Positions 25,310 to 39,182 are shown, counted from the first letter of the stretch. The stretch: 64,000 nucleotides of DNA from Glandiceps talaboti (GCF_964340395.1 NC_135560.1:24336675-24400674); one strand, 5' to 3'. The notes: generated from the letters alone by a model not told the origin. Translations and numbers: made by a program.

Positions 25310-26900
25310 TTTCGGTCGATTTGTCTATTGTCAGCACTTGACAGTCCGAATGTTGTATTAATGAGTTGATAGATAGTGATTGTTGTATACTCAAGTCAAT
25401 TCGAGTTGTATGATTCCGCTGTCTGTAGGTGTTACAAAGACACAGTCCAAACTAGATAATTGCGCTACGAGAGTAAACATGTATTCTTCGAGTGAAGACG
25501 ATCCAAACAGACGACAAAATGTAACATCCGTAGTTAAAAATTGGTGAAAGTTGACATTATCTCAATGTATCGCTGAAGTCACATCGGTCAGTGGTCGTCC
25601 AGTGGTAATGTGTGTCAATATCATATTGGCTGAACCTCGTACACCAACCCGGTTTGACGTCGACCACTCCACGGTTTATCCTTCGCTATGTAGCAACTGT
25701 AAAAGAGCGAAGCAATAGATGCTAAACACTGAAAGCTATTATACAAGCACACAATGAAACACGCTCTCCTATTGGCTGTCACGGCTTATTGTTGTTCATA
25801 ATGCACGAACTGATGAATACATACAAAATCCTTGCTGAGGTAGAGGGCATACCTTATGTGTAATGATGACAGCCATATTCTTATGCAAATACAAAAACCT
25901 CGTAGGTCACGACTCAATGCGACTGTAATGTGCTGCAAGACTCAACTTGAACATTTCGCTATTTTTGAAATGACAACACCATTATTCAAATCACGAAATA
26001 TACATGTCTGTGTAATTGTTTAATTGCTAGGACTTTGCACATGATATATGAAAAATTGAATTCAGCAACGTTTTGATTTCGTCAATATGACAAAAAAACA
26101 CGTTTCTCCAAACAACCTATTCTAACGCATTAATATTTGTTTTTGAATTAGTATTTGTTTTTTGAATTAAACATATTAAAATGTAAGAAGGAAACTTAAT
26201 ATCACCCTATTATTAGTTGAATGAGGCAGTAACTCGTTAAAACTCAATCAACTGTTTGGACTTCAAATATTGATGAAGCGTTCCATAGCTGGCTATTTTG
26301 ACGTTACTGGGGATAATCAGAACATAGCAAACACAAGTTCCGGGGAAAAGAAGGAGAAACATATATTTAATATAATTGTGATCGAGGATTTATGACAACT
26401 GCTTAAACGTTGCCACGAGCGTTGACAATATGCCCTAAACATCCCAGGCACGAAGTATTAATTAGACTTGTACGGGTTGTCATGGAAACACAATTTCACC
26501 GCTCTTAAATGATCGTCATGACCTATTTATAGTAGATTTTTAGTGTTGTCCGCCAATGGATGATTGTTTTGCACATCGGTCTATGAACGTCAGTGATTGA
26601 CTCAACGTCACAGAGTTGAACAAACCCGTACCAGTGTTTAGATTCGTACTCAACAGCATCTTAAACACTCACAAAAAAAAGTGTATTCTGAAGGTGCCCC
26701 ACGGTGTTGACAACGTCGCTACTAAAAATAGTATCTTATATCGTAGCGAAGAGGGCGCTTTCGATTATGTGACGACGTGACGACGTCGCAATGATCGCAA
26801 TTTGAAGTAGTGCATATGTTCTGGTCGAAGTATCTCGCATTTCAACGCCTTGAAAAAGCGACATTATTTTCAACGCATCACGAGAAAAGCACAATTAAAA
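25310..26900. other. No supported gene; may hold the LRR gene promoter
   Basis: Lies 5' of the minus-strand LRR exon. No obvious TATA or CpG-dense block. Confidence 0.4.
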
Positions 26901-27060
26901 AATCTCTCTACACAAACACTGCACAAACTGTTCCAGAAAGCCGTGCCAATATAGTGATATCTAGAAATGAACCACATTATAATCTCTCTACACAAACACT
27001 GCACAAACTGTTCCAGAAAGCCGTGCCAATATAGTGATATCTAGAAATGAACCACATTAT
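26901..27060. repeat. 80-bp perfect direct duplication
   Basis: Two adjacent copies (26901-26980, 26981-27060) starting AATCTCTCTACACAAACACT appear identical, so the duplication is recent. Confidence 0.97.
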
Positions 27061-27664
27061 AGTCACTCTCTGTTGACATGGCAACACGTGATGTAAAGCG
27101 ATCTTGACCAATAACATACATCGGATTTAAATCTCGTGAAAAACAAGTGAAAATGATGAAGTATGGTTGCATTGCTCATAATGAGATATTCCGAGTATTA
27201 AAACGGATCAGCAACGTGTTGTCAGCATTTAACAACTTCTATTTTTTCGCAAATACTTTACTAACCGTGTAAAATACATTGACAGTAGCAAACAAACTGT
27301 TCTGAGGAAATAATTGCAATTTATTAATAAAAGAAATTTAATGTAGTCTGAATACATGTATCAATTGTTCAATTTACTCTAGAACAGTCCATATTCGACC
27401 GTCTTTCGTCAAACGTAAATTTTTCCTTTTCAAACGACTTATTTCATTGCCATCGTCTACGAGGGGACTAGGAAGGGAGATACTCCTTACTTTCATTTGA
27501 TTTGATTTGATTTGATTTGATTTTAATCTCTTATTTAAACCATATGACGTCAAATTCCTTCTCCTTTTCTAATCTAACGGTTTTCCAAATTTATTTTGGC
27601 ACAGAATAGAAATCCTGCTAATGTGACGTAGTAGTTGTACTCGTGTAGTACCACAAACTGCAAT
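27061..27664. other. No gene seen; small (TTTGA)n
   Basis: Pentamer run of about five TTTGA units at 27496-27523. Confidence 0.6.
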
Positions 27665-28415
27665 AAGGGAGCCATGGGAATGGGGGAATGGGGGTAGCTT
27701 TTTACAAATCTATTCTCGGGGAAGGGCCATATTTTAGGAAATGGGATATAAGGGAGGTTACATTTTATTTTGATTAACTCTATTGTCTAACTTAGAATTA
27801 TTTTTGTTGGCATCTATATATAGTTGTATGCAAACTCGTCCATGCATTATAGCCGGTAGGTGCACACTTAGTGATCCCTCAAACATTAAATATTATTTTG
27901 ACTGTTGACACTGTACTTTGAATTGTTATTAGCTATGGATACGAGATGCTCAAAACATGTTTCACTTTTACTTGTAACCATGGTAATGAACAGCCTAATG
28001 TTGCCTTAAATTATGGCTTAGTTTTAGGGTTAGGCATCATAATATCAGACCATATCATCAAATCGTTGCTGACAACCATGTACCATATAGTGAGCAGTGT
28101 CTTCACATGAAATACGTGCTGGTAGTAATTGGGGAAATAACCAATGCCTTTAACACTTACAATGTGGTGGCAGCGGTGGGATTAATTCCTTTAAACCATT
28201 GATTCTGGGACTAATGTCCTTTTTCATGTCTGACAGCATTTAAACCATATTTTTGAATTATTTTAACAAGCTTAGGGGAGTAGGGGAGGGGCTTATTTTA
28301 GAGAAAGAAAATTGGGGAAGAGCATGACGGAATTGGGGAGGGTCACATTTTACGCAACAGCCTGGGCGTGTTTTCTCTCTGCCCTCTCCCCTCGTAATGA
28401 CTGCAGGCTCCCTAA
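27665..28415 (+). mobile_element. Dispersed repeat family R1, copy B
   Basis: Matches copy A (3874-4636) block by block in the same orientation, with insertions and deletions. No coding capacity is seen. It keeps GTGGCAGCGGTGGGATTAA and CAACAGCCTGGG, and has only one or two TTAGGG-like hexamers. Confidence 0.7.
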
Positions 28416-28521
28416 GTCGCCATTCTCGCAAGAAAGGGCATATTTTTATTTCCGCTGACGTAACCAAAATGTAATTCTTGGATAGTGCCGTAAAGAGGCC
28501 CATGGCTTTACGACGATGTTC

Positions 28522-28717
28522 CTTGTAAGCTGAGAGTCAATCCATAAATGTCGAAGTACACAATAATTGCGTAATTAATGTTTTAGAACATTCATAAAAC
28601 ATCTTACAGTCAGTATATTACCTATGCGATTTCAGGGAATGATGTTTTATGAATGTTCTAAAATAGCTAATTACGTTTTTTTATACTTAGGACATCTATG
28701 GATTCTCAGCTTACAAG
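28522..28717. mobile_element. Foldback (MITE-like) element with about 80-bp inverted arms
   Basis: The left arm 28522-28603 (CTTGTAAGCTGAG ... CATAAAACATC) pairs with the right arm 28641-28717 (GATGTTTTATG ... CTCAGCTTACAAG) with a few mismatches and small gaps. The 37-nt spacer is short. No clear target-site duplication. Confidence 0.8.
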
Positions 28718-29300
28718 TGATTTGCACGGATCATTGTTACGTACATAGTAGCCGTTGTATTTAGTAATCGAACTTCAACATTAAATTAGTAATAAGGTTA
28801 TCATGTCCGGTTTCAATACATCTGCTGTTAAAAACTACTTTATATATATATACACATATTGGTTGTACCACTTATACAATTGTGTATCATGAATTGTTAT
28901 AAACAATCACCACAAATAACGCAAATCACGTGATCCCCCTAAGGGTAACCCTTGAAAAGAAGAATGTGGCCTTGCCCGCTCTTTGACCTCTTAAATTATC
29001 TCCAGTTTAGGGATATACTTGAAGATTCATCTTCATTTAAACATTATTGCTCTTTCATATGAACGGATGAACAAAGCAAATTAGCATATCATTTGTATAA
29101 ATCCATGGTTCCTTTGATGAAATGGTGCCAATGACATGACCTTTTAAACTGAGTAAACAAGCTTTATAGAGCTCCGAAATAGTTTTATTACATGTATGCA
29201 TCATGCTTTTCGTGTTGAGAAAATGTAACACAAAATGTTGAAGTCATCCTCGCCGTTTGTGACCAGTTTCTGTTTCGCAGTTCTGCCTACGTACGTAATG
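28718..29300. other. No gene seen
   Basis: AT-rich spacer. Confidence 0.55.
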
Positions 29301-29301
29301 A

Positions 29302-29450
29302 TCGATGGATGGATGGATGGATGGATGGATGGATGGATGGATGGATGGATGGACGGACGGACGGACGGACGGACGGACGGACGGACGGCTGGATGGATCG
29401 ATCGATCGATCGATCGACCGACCGACCGACCGACCGACCGACCGACCGAC

Positions 29451-29510
<60 letters not shown>

Positions 29511-29522
29511 CGATCGATCGAT

Positions 29523-29615
<93 letters not shown>

Positions 29616-29616
29616 C
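29302..29616. repeat. Compound GAYN tetranucleotide array
   Basis: Successive blocks GATG, GACG, GATC, GACC, GATT, GATC, GATT, each 4-25 units, each differing from its neighbour by one or two bases. Confidence 0.99.
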
Positions 29617-30880
29617 ATTTGGTATATGTTGACTGATCGACCAGTTTTGTACAATATTATGAGCCTACATTTGTGTAAATTTGAGTACTTGTGTAGTGCG
29701 ACACTGGTAAATATGTATCGGTGATGACAACATCATTGACTTCAGTTTCACATCGCTACACGGTCACCGCTACAAAACAAAACATTGGTATCCTTGGGTG
29801 TTCACCGTTGTACTCATTTAATACCTTCTATACACAAAAGTCGATCAGAAACACAGGCAAGGTCAATTTGACCGACAATTTGAAACAATAAAGTCACAAA
29901 GCTTGTCACTCTTCTCATATAATCTGAAATCTGACGTACGTGTATTTTGTTCCGTTTTGGTATTACCTATTACCAGTATGGCAGACTATAAGTTGATTGC
30001 ATAAAAACAATCAGATTGAACTGATGACAGATAGATCGATGAATGCGGAAAGCCGACATAGTCTAGCGAAAAGCGGATACAGAATGATCAAAACTCAAGG
30101 TTACATCTGATCACATAACAATATTGTACACAGTCCATCTACATATATTTACATTGTTCCCTGTCAAAGTTTAGAGAATATTATAATAACTCGTGTTTGT
30201 TTATGCACAAGATTAGTCACTATTATGTCCCTAACTCAAGAGTTCAATGACCAGTGCCGGTCGCAGATGAAAAATGAACAATTTCATAGACAGTGTTGAT
30301 TTCGTGAACACTTAAAAAGGATAAATTAAGGAAAATATTTCAATCTTACACTCGCCTTCGTTTTTATGTTTTCGAATTCACGTGTACCTATATTTGCCTC
30401 CCTTTTCAATGTATTCCAATAATGTCTAACAGTCTATATTCAGCCAAAAATGCCAATGCGTCAACACATTGAAAATAATTATCCGATTTTCTTTAAGTAA
30501 ACATAACACACTAAGGTTTTTATACGCCATTTTGATATATTGGTATTGTGACATATCATTTTTGGAATCTTAATTGGCTTTAATTCTATGCACCTGATAT
30601 AAATATCACTACTTAAGCAACGGTATGATTGTCGGATGTTGCTGCAATCCTATCAAGTCTCACATTGTAAAAGGGAAAAACAGAACACACAGCAACCACT
30701 GGCTGTAAGAGATGAACTACAATGGGTTTCGTCAATCGATAACACAGAACTCATCGCATGCGTGACACGCGGTTTAGACTCGATAATGAGTGGACCAAAA
30801 TAACTATGGTGAAGAATGAATCAATTAACCTGGCTGGGGTACTGGAAAGACGTACGCTCAAACAGCATCCTTCAAGAAAA
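29617..30880. other. No gene seen
   Basis: AT-rich unique sequence. No frame with domain character. Confidence 0.55.
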
Positions 30881-30882
30881 CT

Positions 30883-31016
<134 letters not shown>

Positions 31017-32435
31017 TACAAATTGTATAATTGCGACAAGATTGTAAGCAGTAATCATCATTATCGAGGGATGAAAAGATAGTTGGGAATGATCTAGAGG
31101 CAATGAAAGAAAGTATGGTGTATGTACTAGTATGTACATAGCAAATCTCATAGTTCTTTCAATTCCGTTTCAAACTCAACATTCACACAACACGGTTTTG
31201 ATTTAGTAAATCTACCAATGGATCAATAACCACACAATTGGCATGCTCTTAGAAACCTAAAACACAATTGAAAAATTTAAACTAGTTTCACTTTATTTCT
31301 GAGTTTAGTTTTCACAAATCTGAGAGGGGTCTTATCAATCTAACACGCTGTCTTTGATGATTGGCGTGACATTTCACCAACTCACGGTAAACACGTCGCA
31401 GGCAAAAAGCAACAACATTAGGCAACGTGTTGCATGTTTTTGCGTAGGTGGCGAGACTGATTTGTAAACTCTCTCACGGCGATCGTAAACACTTTGCCAT
31501 TTTGGGCGGCATTTAGTAACGAAATAAACACGAGGTGAAATGTACGAATAAAGCTGTGCTCTTTAAAGGGGACCAATTAGCAAGATACAACTGTCATTTA
31601 AGCCATATGACGTACTACGTCCGCCACTCTATTAATATTTGAATGGTAGGTAACGTTGCCTGTGGTCTTGTGGCATCAGTGTCCAATGTGTAATCTTGTT
31701 TAAGTCACCGTTCCCTGACATTTAAAACCACTATGATATTACTGTATGTTTGTATGGTAATAACGAGCTAAGCCGAACAAGCTTAGGGAAGTTGACATTT
31801 ACTGAGTATCGTAGAGAAGGAACTACTCCCAGACTGCCTAGCCAATACATCAAAATCACGATGTAAACAATCAAGGTTTTGGGAAATAACGACAGACAAG
31901 GAATCAAACAACCATACGTACATATTTACATGAAGTTAGGGTTAACGGATTGACTGCTTGTCAAGAAAGTCTAACCAATAACTTTGCAGACGGGATAGCC
32001 ATTGCAATATACTTTGCCGATATAGGCAATGCTTGGTCGATATGTTACATCAAATCTGTGAAATTGCCCATTTTGTGAGTTAAATTGAACAGTTTATGAA
32101 ATGGGCAATCTTGCTGCTCAAGTCATAACATGGGTAAAGGAAAATTGCCCTGTACATGAAAAGGCTAATTTCCATAACACGTAAATAAACGTGTTTAACA
32201 TTGATAACATTGAAACATAACATTTTTACCAGATTTAAACTGAATGCCTCCATTAAGGGCAAACCCATAGTTTTTTGGGCCTACACACATTGCTGGAATG
32301 CAAACCTCTGAACTAGAGCTATTATACATGATGTACCACTTAATTGAAAAAGTAATGATATGAAACTATATGAAATTTGGAGCTTACATAGTTAACATAT
32401 TGCCTAATTATCAAAAAACTCATTATACTGAATTT
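31017..32435. other. No supported gene
   Basis: Unique-looking AT-rich sequence. From about 32050 it passes into the repeat below. Confidence 0.5.
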
Positions 32436-32439
32436 GAAG

Positions 32440-33063
32440 CGTGCATTCCAAAGATGTAGTTTAATTACTGAAGGTCATTAATTATTCACATTTCTCATTA
32501 AAAGTAAACACTATGGAAACAACCTTCATAGGACATGTGCGCATTGTTATGATTGACGTACCAAATTTTATGAAATGTGCATTCTTTAATTATAGCCTAA
32601 TTACCGAAAATCATTAATTATGCAAATTACTCATTAGAACTAAACAAAAAAAGCTATGCTAACAGCTAGGCTTTATTGGATAAGTGTACTTTGTTATGGT
32701 TGTGTGACGTATGTGCCAATTTACTGTATATGAAATGTGAAGGTTGTATGCTTAATAAGATACTGCCTAATTACCGAAAATCATTAATTATGTAAATTAT
32801 TCATTGAATCTTTAAGCTAAATCAACAAACTTTATATGACATATGCGATTTGTCATGGTCAAGGTATGTACCAAATTATATTGATTAATTATGCAAATGC
32901 CTAATTAATGTTCATTGGATGTTTATCAAACTGTAATCAGTTCTTGTCATTTCCATTTGGAAGATGTGTAGCAAGTTTCATTGGAATCGACACAGTAGTT
33001 TTTTAGATATCGCGTTCACAGACGGACACACACACACACAGACAGACACAGACACAGACACAC

Positions 33064-33146
<83 letters not shown>

Positions 33147-33172
33147 CAGACACAGACACACACACACACACC
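32440..33172 (+). mobile_element. Repeat with internal 150-170-bp sub-repeats and (GACA)n tail
   Basis: Three related blocks contain TCATTAATTATGCAAATTA followed by ACTCATT (about 32465, 32600, 32775), with a fourth remnant at 32880. They are followed by GTAGCAAGTTTCATTGGAAT, TAGATATCGCGTTCACAGAC and a CA/GACA microsatellite to 33172. The segment before the microsatellite looks like a retroposon 3' end with a simple-repeat tail (inference from layout). No reverse transcriptase frame. Confidence 0.6.
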
Positions 33173-33665
33173 TCCCCTAACGGGAAGTAAAAATGTGGTG
33201 CGAGTGAATGCGTCAAATCAGTAAGTAACATATTGAGATTGACGTTAGACAAGTCACTATCCCGTGACATATATTGCAAACAAATTGTATCACTAAATAT
33301 TCAAAAAAGTAAAATTCCTCTACAGAAGGAATTTAGATTTGGAAGCGAAAAAGATTCGCGAGTCACCATTGATTTAGTGTCACTTTGATATCTGCTCTTC
33401 ATGGTACATCTAATTTACTAACATATCTAAGTCCTGGTTCAAGTTCCTTAAAAGGTGATACAATTTCTGTGAGATGCAACATCCCCCATCCCCCAATGCA
33501 TGTCGGGATGGACGAATTTGATAAAGTATGACTATTGCGCCTAAAGCATAGAGATAACAAACTATAATTAAATCACATATCTAATACCTAAATGGCAATG
33601 TCTACAATACATGAAGAACGAAGTACAACTGTATTTCAATATGGAACCGTTAAGGCCAAATAAAA

Positions 33666-34022
33666 TAAAAGTCGTTTGGTTCCTGTTACCCGACCCCACC
33701 TAGTTTTTCACGCCGACCCTAAATGTTTTTTTTTTGTTTAAATATTCAAGAAAAAAATAAGAAAATCGCGAAAATTGTGAAGTCTCGCAAGAAATAGTGG
33801 ATGCGGAAACTGACATCAACTGAAGAAGACAATATAAAACTGTTCTTCCAATCTGTAATGGTTGTACATCTGATGAGAAGAAGCCAATAACACAGAGACC
33901 ATATGAAAACAACAGAAAAACATAACTACCTGAACTAGACACTCAAATATGAATTTAAAAAAAATTCTACCTACCCCACCTATTTTAAAATTGAATGTAA
34001 TCGGAACCACACAATTTGTTTT
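33666..34022. mobile_element. Possible old element with short inverted ends
   Basis: Left side TTTGGTTCCTGTTACC followed by GACCCCACCTA; right side CTACCCCACCTA and TAATCGGAACCACA. GGTTCC/GGAACC gives inverted ends, while the CCCCACCTA motif is repeated directly. The interior is A/T-run rich without coding capacity. Confidence 0.35.
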
Positions 34023-34822
34023 ACCCCAGTCCATAAGACAATCTTAACTTTGACGTATCATTAGCAAAGGTGAAGAACTTTTTGTGGCAAAATACTTAAG
34101 TATGATAGTTAACATATTAAGTAAGTGTTTTTCATCTATTGTAGCTAACTATTGTGTCTTGAACATAGAGAGATAACTAACTAAAATTAAATCACATGTT
34201 TAACCTACAATACAAGACAAGAACGACTACAAGATCCGGGTTGGAATCCTGGCTGAAGCAGAACGACAAGGCGAGTAATTTGATAAACAAAGTACACAGT
34301 ACAGTAAGATATGATAAAGTTAAAAGCTAGATAGAAGGTGTGGGCAAGTGAATTAAGGACAGTGAAAGTGTGGAAGTGGTGCTGAGGTTATGGAAGCCTC
34401 TATCACCGTTTACTTATTCCAAACCCCTGTTCAAAACTCGTGCCCTTCAAATTTGATTTCGCCCCTTAGATCGTTATGTGTATTCTAACTTGCACAAGAC
34501 TGACCATTTCATAAACAGGGTAAGATTGCCTGCTGCACATTGCAAGCCTGTTTCACTGATAGGGTATAAAAGATACACATCCATGCACATTGTGCGGTGA
34601 CAATACTCATTATTCCAGGAATAGTTATTTATAATTGATACCGTTCAAAAGACTTGTAAGGAGCAATGAATGCATGCATTAATGTCAAGGGTAATAGAAG
34701 GGAAGGTGGAGGTGATAAAAGACGAAAGAGACAAACGGACCGAAAACTGAGAAAGCTTGTTTTCATTCTTTTACAAACAAAGTTTACTCTTTGAGTGGAT
34801 ACAGACAATATTAATGTCATAC
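34023..34822. other. No supported gene
   Basis: Nothing recognisable. The DNA lies downstream, in minus sense, of the candidate exon at 34.8-35.0 kb. Confidence 0.45.
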
Positions 34823-35015
34823 CTTCAAAGTAATTGCCAGTTATCGTCGTTACGGATCCGGCCGAAACAACAGCGCTACCAGTGGAAAACATATCCACAG
34901 TTCCTTTCACATCTATGAGGTTAACTGTAGCGTGTAGATTGATAAAACTATAACCCCTACTATTTGACTTTTTCACTCGGTAAAGGGAGGTGCATTTTAT
35001 GCACGAGCTACGCAG
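34823..35015 (-). CDS. Candidate exon, possibly extracellular beta-rich protein
   Basis: Open minus-strand frame of 64 codons between a possible acceptor (GGCAATCATCAG) and a donor (TTTGAAG/GTATGAC), phase 1 out. It contains YSFINLHATVNLIDVKGTVD and SAGSVTTITGNYFEG. The last part resembles the G-x-VTITG-x-F core of IPT/TIG immunoglobulin-like domains, but the match is short. No linked exons were identified. It could be a single exon of an unrecognised minus-strand gene, or a chance frame. Confidence 0.25.
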
Positions 35016-35047
35016 CTGATGATTGCCTTCAGAAGTGGCAATATCGT

Positions 35048-35178
35048 TTTGGATTATCGGTAAATATATACAAAAAAAACATAATACGATATATTATTCT
35101 AACCAACATTATGGATTATCGATTATCGGTAAATATATACATAAACAAATATACGATATAATATTCTAACCAACATGA
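35048..35178. repeat. About 65-bp direct duplication, AT-rich
   Basis: The block GGATTATCGGTAAATATATA ... TATTCTAACCAACAT occurs twice in tandem with small differences. Confidence 0.85.
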
Positions 35179-35179
35179 T

Positions 35180-38100
35180 GTATTTCATGTTTCGTCTCCA
35201 ATGTACGACGCGGTCTGTCCGAATTCATGAATATTTATGAATTATACTATTTTCAAAACTTAACTTTTCGACGTTTCTTTTCACGGTGTTTAGACTTTTA
35301 AAAAGCATCATTCAAAGATCATTTCTATTTCCCATTGGTTTGTTGGTCAAACCTCGCAAACAGAACAAATAATGAAAAAGAAAACTCAAAACATGACTAA
35401 ATTATGTCGAAGACAAAAAAATTCTCCCTCCTCTCGAGATGTAGAAACAATTAGTTTTTATGTTGTGCATTTGGTAATTTAATTTATTTAAAAACAGTAA
35501 TAGCATGCATGATATCAAATTCATGTCATTTTCATGAAAAAACAGATTCTGTGCTCAATTATTTTAATTGGCAAAATAAACAACCCTCACACACCAGTTA
35601 CGACCAAAATGGAAACCACTGAGTGACGGCAGTACGGAACATCCAGTAATTTGAAAGTTGTATCCATCCTTGTCTTATTTTTTGTTGTCTCCTGACGTCA
35701 CCATTACCATAGTAACAGACAACAAAAGAGACTAACTTCTCGGTGCTTACAATATTGTCTTTTTGAAATGAAAATGGAGTAAAGATGGGAAATGTGGCAA
35801 TGGGGAAGACAATTTCAACAATATCCGAGTACTCTTTCATTTCAACAGCGCCGTTGCACGGTATTCTTATCAATATGGATCTTTAATAGCGATGACAAAA
35901 AATAGGACAAAACAAATTTATAGACTTGCGATTATTATAAGAAACGTATGTGTTCATCCAATCCACCTTTTTTGTGTCTTCAAAGACAGATACTTCAAAG
36001 ATACGCCATACTTCGAAGTTAATGACCTAGAGAGTAAGTCTACAGAGAACACACGTTGTTCCTCTGTACGTAACAGATACATCGTCATTTCAAACTATTC
36101 TCTTTCAACGTTAAAAAACAAGAAAGCAATTACTCAGTCATCTCGGCTATTACATCAGCCGTAACACGTACGTACTTGAAGGAACATAGTCTGCATTCTT
36201 TCTAGTTCATCCTGTCCTTTGAGAGTGGAAAAGACCCAATTTTTCAACAATACATGATTCTACTATAATTGTATTGGTCTCTCTGGCAGCGTTCCAGATT
36301 TTGCACGGTACGTAGGCGAAACCTCGTGACCGGCCCCAGGCCAGAGTTGGGATTCCACAAAGGGTGGTGGATGTTTACTATACAAAGACAATTCGACAAA
36401 ATGGACTCTCGTAAACCAATATCACCTGATTCATATTAAAAGCATTAGATAAATTGCACTGTTTGCAGAAAGTTGACAAGATATTTGTTTATTTTATAAA
36501 CATTTCAGACATTGTCTAAGTGCAGACATGCGAGATTGATCAACTAAAGTTGATAAAGTTTAGTTCAATTTAGTTTAGCCTGGCTAAGTTTAGTTTTGTT
36601 CAGTTGTATATGTTGCTTTAGTCTTGTTTAGTTCAGCTTAATGTGCCATCATTAATAGGTTAGAGTTAACATTCACAAAGTAAAACTTACTGAGATTTAT
36701 GAAAAAAGTACTTTGAATTATAAGTGGAAACATTTTAAATGAATGTAAACTTGCTTAGTACTGCAATTCTTCATTTTGAATGTGACCCTACCCGCCTTCG
36801 ACTCCGTTCTTATCTGTATACATATATGATAATTTGGTTTGTTAGATTTGAAGCAGTATACAGGTTTTCTCTCTCTCTAGTTTGGATATTATGCAATTGC
36901 ATATGGCAGTGGTGGCCAAATTTCAACCCATCCTGGACAGTGTAGACTATTTATGTAGAGCAAGCAGACCTCTTAATTGCGCATGTCATATATCAAAGAC
37001 CCCTGAGTTAGGTTGACATGGTAACCATTGTTATAGTTCAGCTTTGAGGTGTACAGACATGAAATAGTTGTCAACACGCAAACCTGGCACCGAATATAGA
37101 CCAGTTGTTGCCTAAGGTAACGTTTGGCGTTTGGTGTCACGATGACTCAGATAAAACTAACGTCAACGACAAGGTGTTTAAACTTTAAGTAAAATGGGCC
37201 ACTGGGTTGTACATGAAACAGAGATCTAAGGAGAGTGTAGACAACCAGTAAGCTGAACAGATGCACTACTTGGAGATTTGAAATAAAAGCGTTTGAAACA
37301 AGTGGCTGGCAGCAGTATTGCATGCACTGAGTATAGCTGACACATGTCTTTTAAAAAGTTTTATATCATTTTGGGGTTAAAAGGAAACTTTGAATAATGG
37401 TTGTGATTTCAATTTCCAGGTAAAAATCGTACATTTACGTGTTCTAAAAAATTGGGGATAGCTTTTTGGTTCGCTGCCAACTTTTGCTTTACTTGCTACC
37501 GAAACGATTTATTTTCCCACACGATTCGTCGACCTAATGCAAAACCTTTTTATCCGCCCCTATCGCCGGTGCAAGTAGATGCGTATTGCACACATTCACG
37601 ATGGTCGCTATGACAGCCGCTATGACAACTGCACATGCGCAGTGATCAACGATGTGACGACACATCCAGGGCCGTGAAAACTCAAAATAATAATTAAAAT
37701 GAACCTTTATAACACCAACTCTCTTGCTGTCGAATCTGCCCATTCGTATCTCGCAATGCATACGCACATGATAAGAATCCTGTGAACTGAAGGGCATTCC
37801 GCAGACATGCTATAAAATATTATATCGTATGATAAGTTCAAAATGAAACCAATGATTCTGTTCAAGCATTTTGGCAAACGCACTTTGGCATTTTAACTTA
37901 ATTCGAAATTTTGTATTTCCAAAAAATTCCATGACAATTTTTGAAAGAATCTGTTCCCCTTTTTAGGTATTAAATTTGATTTTTTTAAAAATGTGACTAT
38001 AAAGTTCACTGACAATCGTTTTTGCGCAATTACATATCTTACCAGAATGACTGACAAAATTGTAAAATTTTGTAAAGCAGACCAAAGTGGGTTGAGAAGG

Positions 38101-38970
38101 AGTTCTGGTCAGTTTTATAGTAGAACTTTTTTGCTTTTACTTGAATATAATGTGATTTGTAATTGGTAAAGTACGGTCACCATAAATGATAAATAATTTC
38201 TAATCGTTTGCGTGTGGAGGACGATGTTACATAATTTTATGGGTTTTGACTCCGGAAATGTACGCAAACCCGGCCTACAAGGTCATGGTCTTAAACATTG
38301 TTTTTTTAAGAGCAATGAACAGAATAAAATAAAGTATGAACGTTTCTTCTTTTTCATGCAAGCTTTGGCGTTCAAGTTACAAAACACCTACCTGGTCTAT
38401 AATGCGAGGATGTGTTCAGTAGCTCTGTGTGTGGGAATCACCAGTATTTATAACGTCGCCACTATCTAACACGTCAACAAACGAAATGAATATATTCCTC
38501 ACAGACTGACAATAAAAAGCCGCGGTGGTCTACGGGTAGACATTTCGTAATAAAAGCTGTATGGAAAGACGGAACAAAACAAAGGATTTTTGAACAAGAG
38601 ACACAAATCGTCAGAAATATAAAATATAAAAGCAACTTTTCAGTGAGAAGAAATCTCTAAAAGAAGAAACATCCTATATTAAGCAAAACTTGGAATAATA
38701 CTGTTACAGTAATGGAATTCCAAACAAAGCGTTTTGTTACTAGTAAACAGATTCATTAATCAATGGCGACTTATCAATATTACCTCCATTTATTTTAAAC
38801 GTCTCAACATGCAGGCTAGTAATTTGGCAAGGGTGACCAAGGATTGGCTGTGGCTAGTTACAATCATTGTTTTCATTTAGAAACTAAAATGGATGTGACA
38901 TCATTTATGTCATGATAGTTATGGAAATGGAAGTCATGCAGATGGTGACATAAGCTTAAATAGGCACATG
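35180..38970. other. Long region without supported gene
   Basis: Two frames were examined: minus 35598-35873 (a possible exon ending at ACAATATT/GTAAGC, unsupported) and minus 37534-37797 (ATG start, no motif). At 36545-36645 there is a loose TTTAGTT-type pentamer/hexamer enrichment. Confidence 0.5.
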
Positions 38971-38975
38971 AAATG

Positions 38976-39006
38976 AATAACACACACACACTCACACACA
39001 CACACA

Positions 39007-39045
<39 letters not shown>

Positions 39046-39127
39046 ACACACACACACACTCACACACACACACAAACACACCAACAAACAAACACACACA
39101 CACACACACACACATACATACACACAT
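38976..39127. repeat. (AC)n microsatellite with CTCACA interruptions
   Basis: AC units broken periodically by T, then AAAC and ATAC variants. Confidence 0.99.
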
Positions 39128-39182
39128 AGAGTTTCATTCTTCCTTCGCCAAGTATAGTGCTCAATCACCTTGGAGAGCTATC

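Noticed and set aside
35598-35880. Minus frame IPCNGAVEMKEYSDIVEIVF ending at a GTAAGC
   Set aside because: Plausible donor, but no convincing acceptor and no family; left as unproven.
35892-36164. 90-codon plus ORF with ATG start
   Set aside because: Overlaps nothing conserved; composition follows the AT-rich background.
37534-37797. 87-codon minus ORF with ATG start in a locally CpG-richer spot
   Set aside because: No signal, domain or splice evidence; could be a promoter-like patch but nothing decides it.
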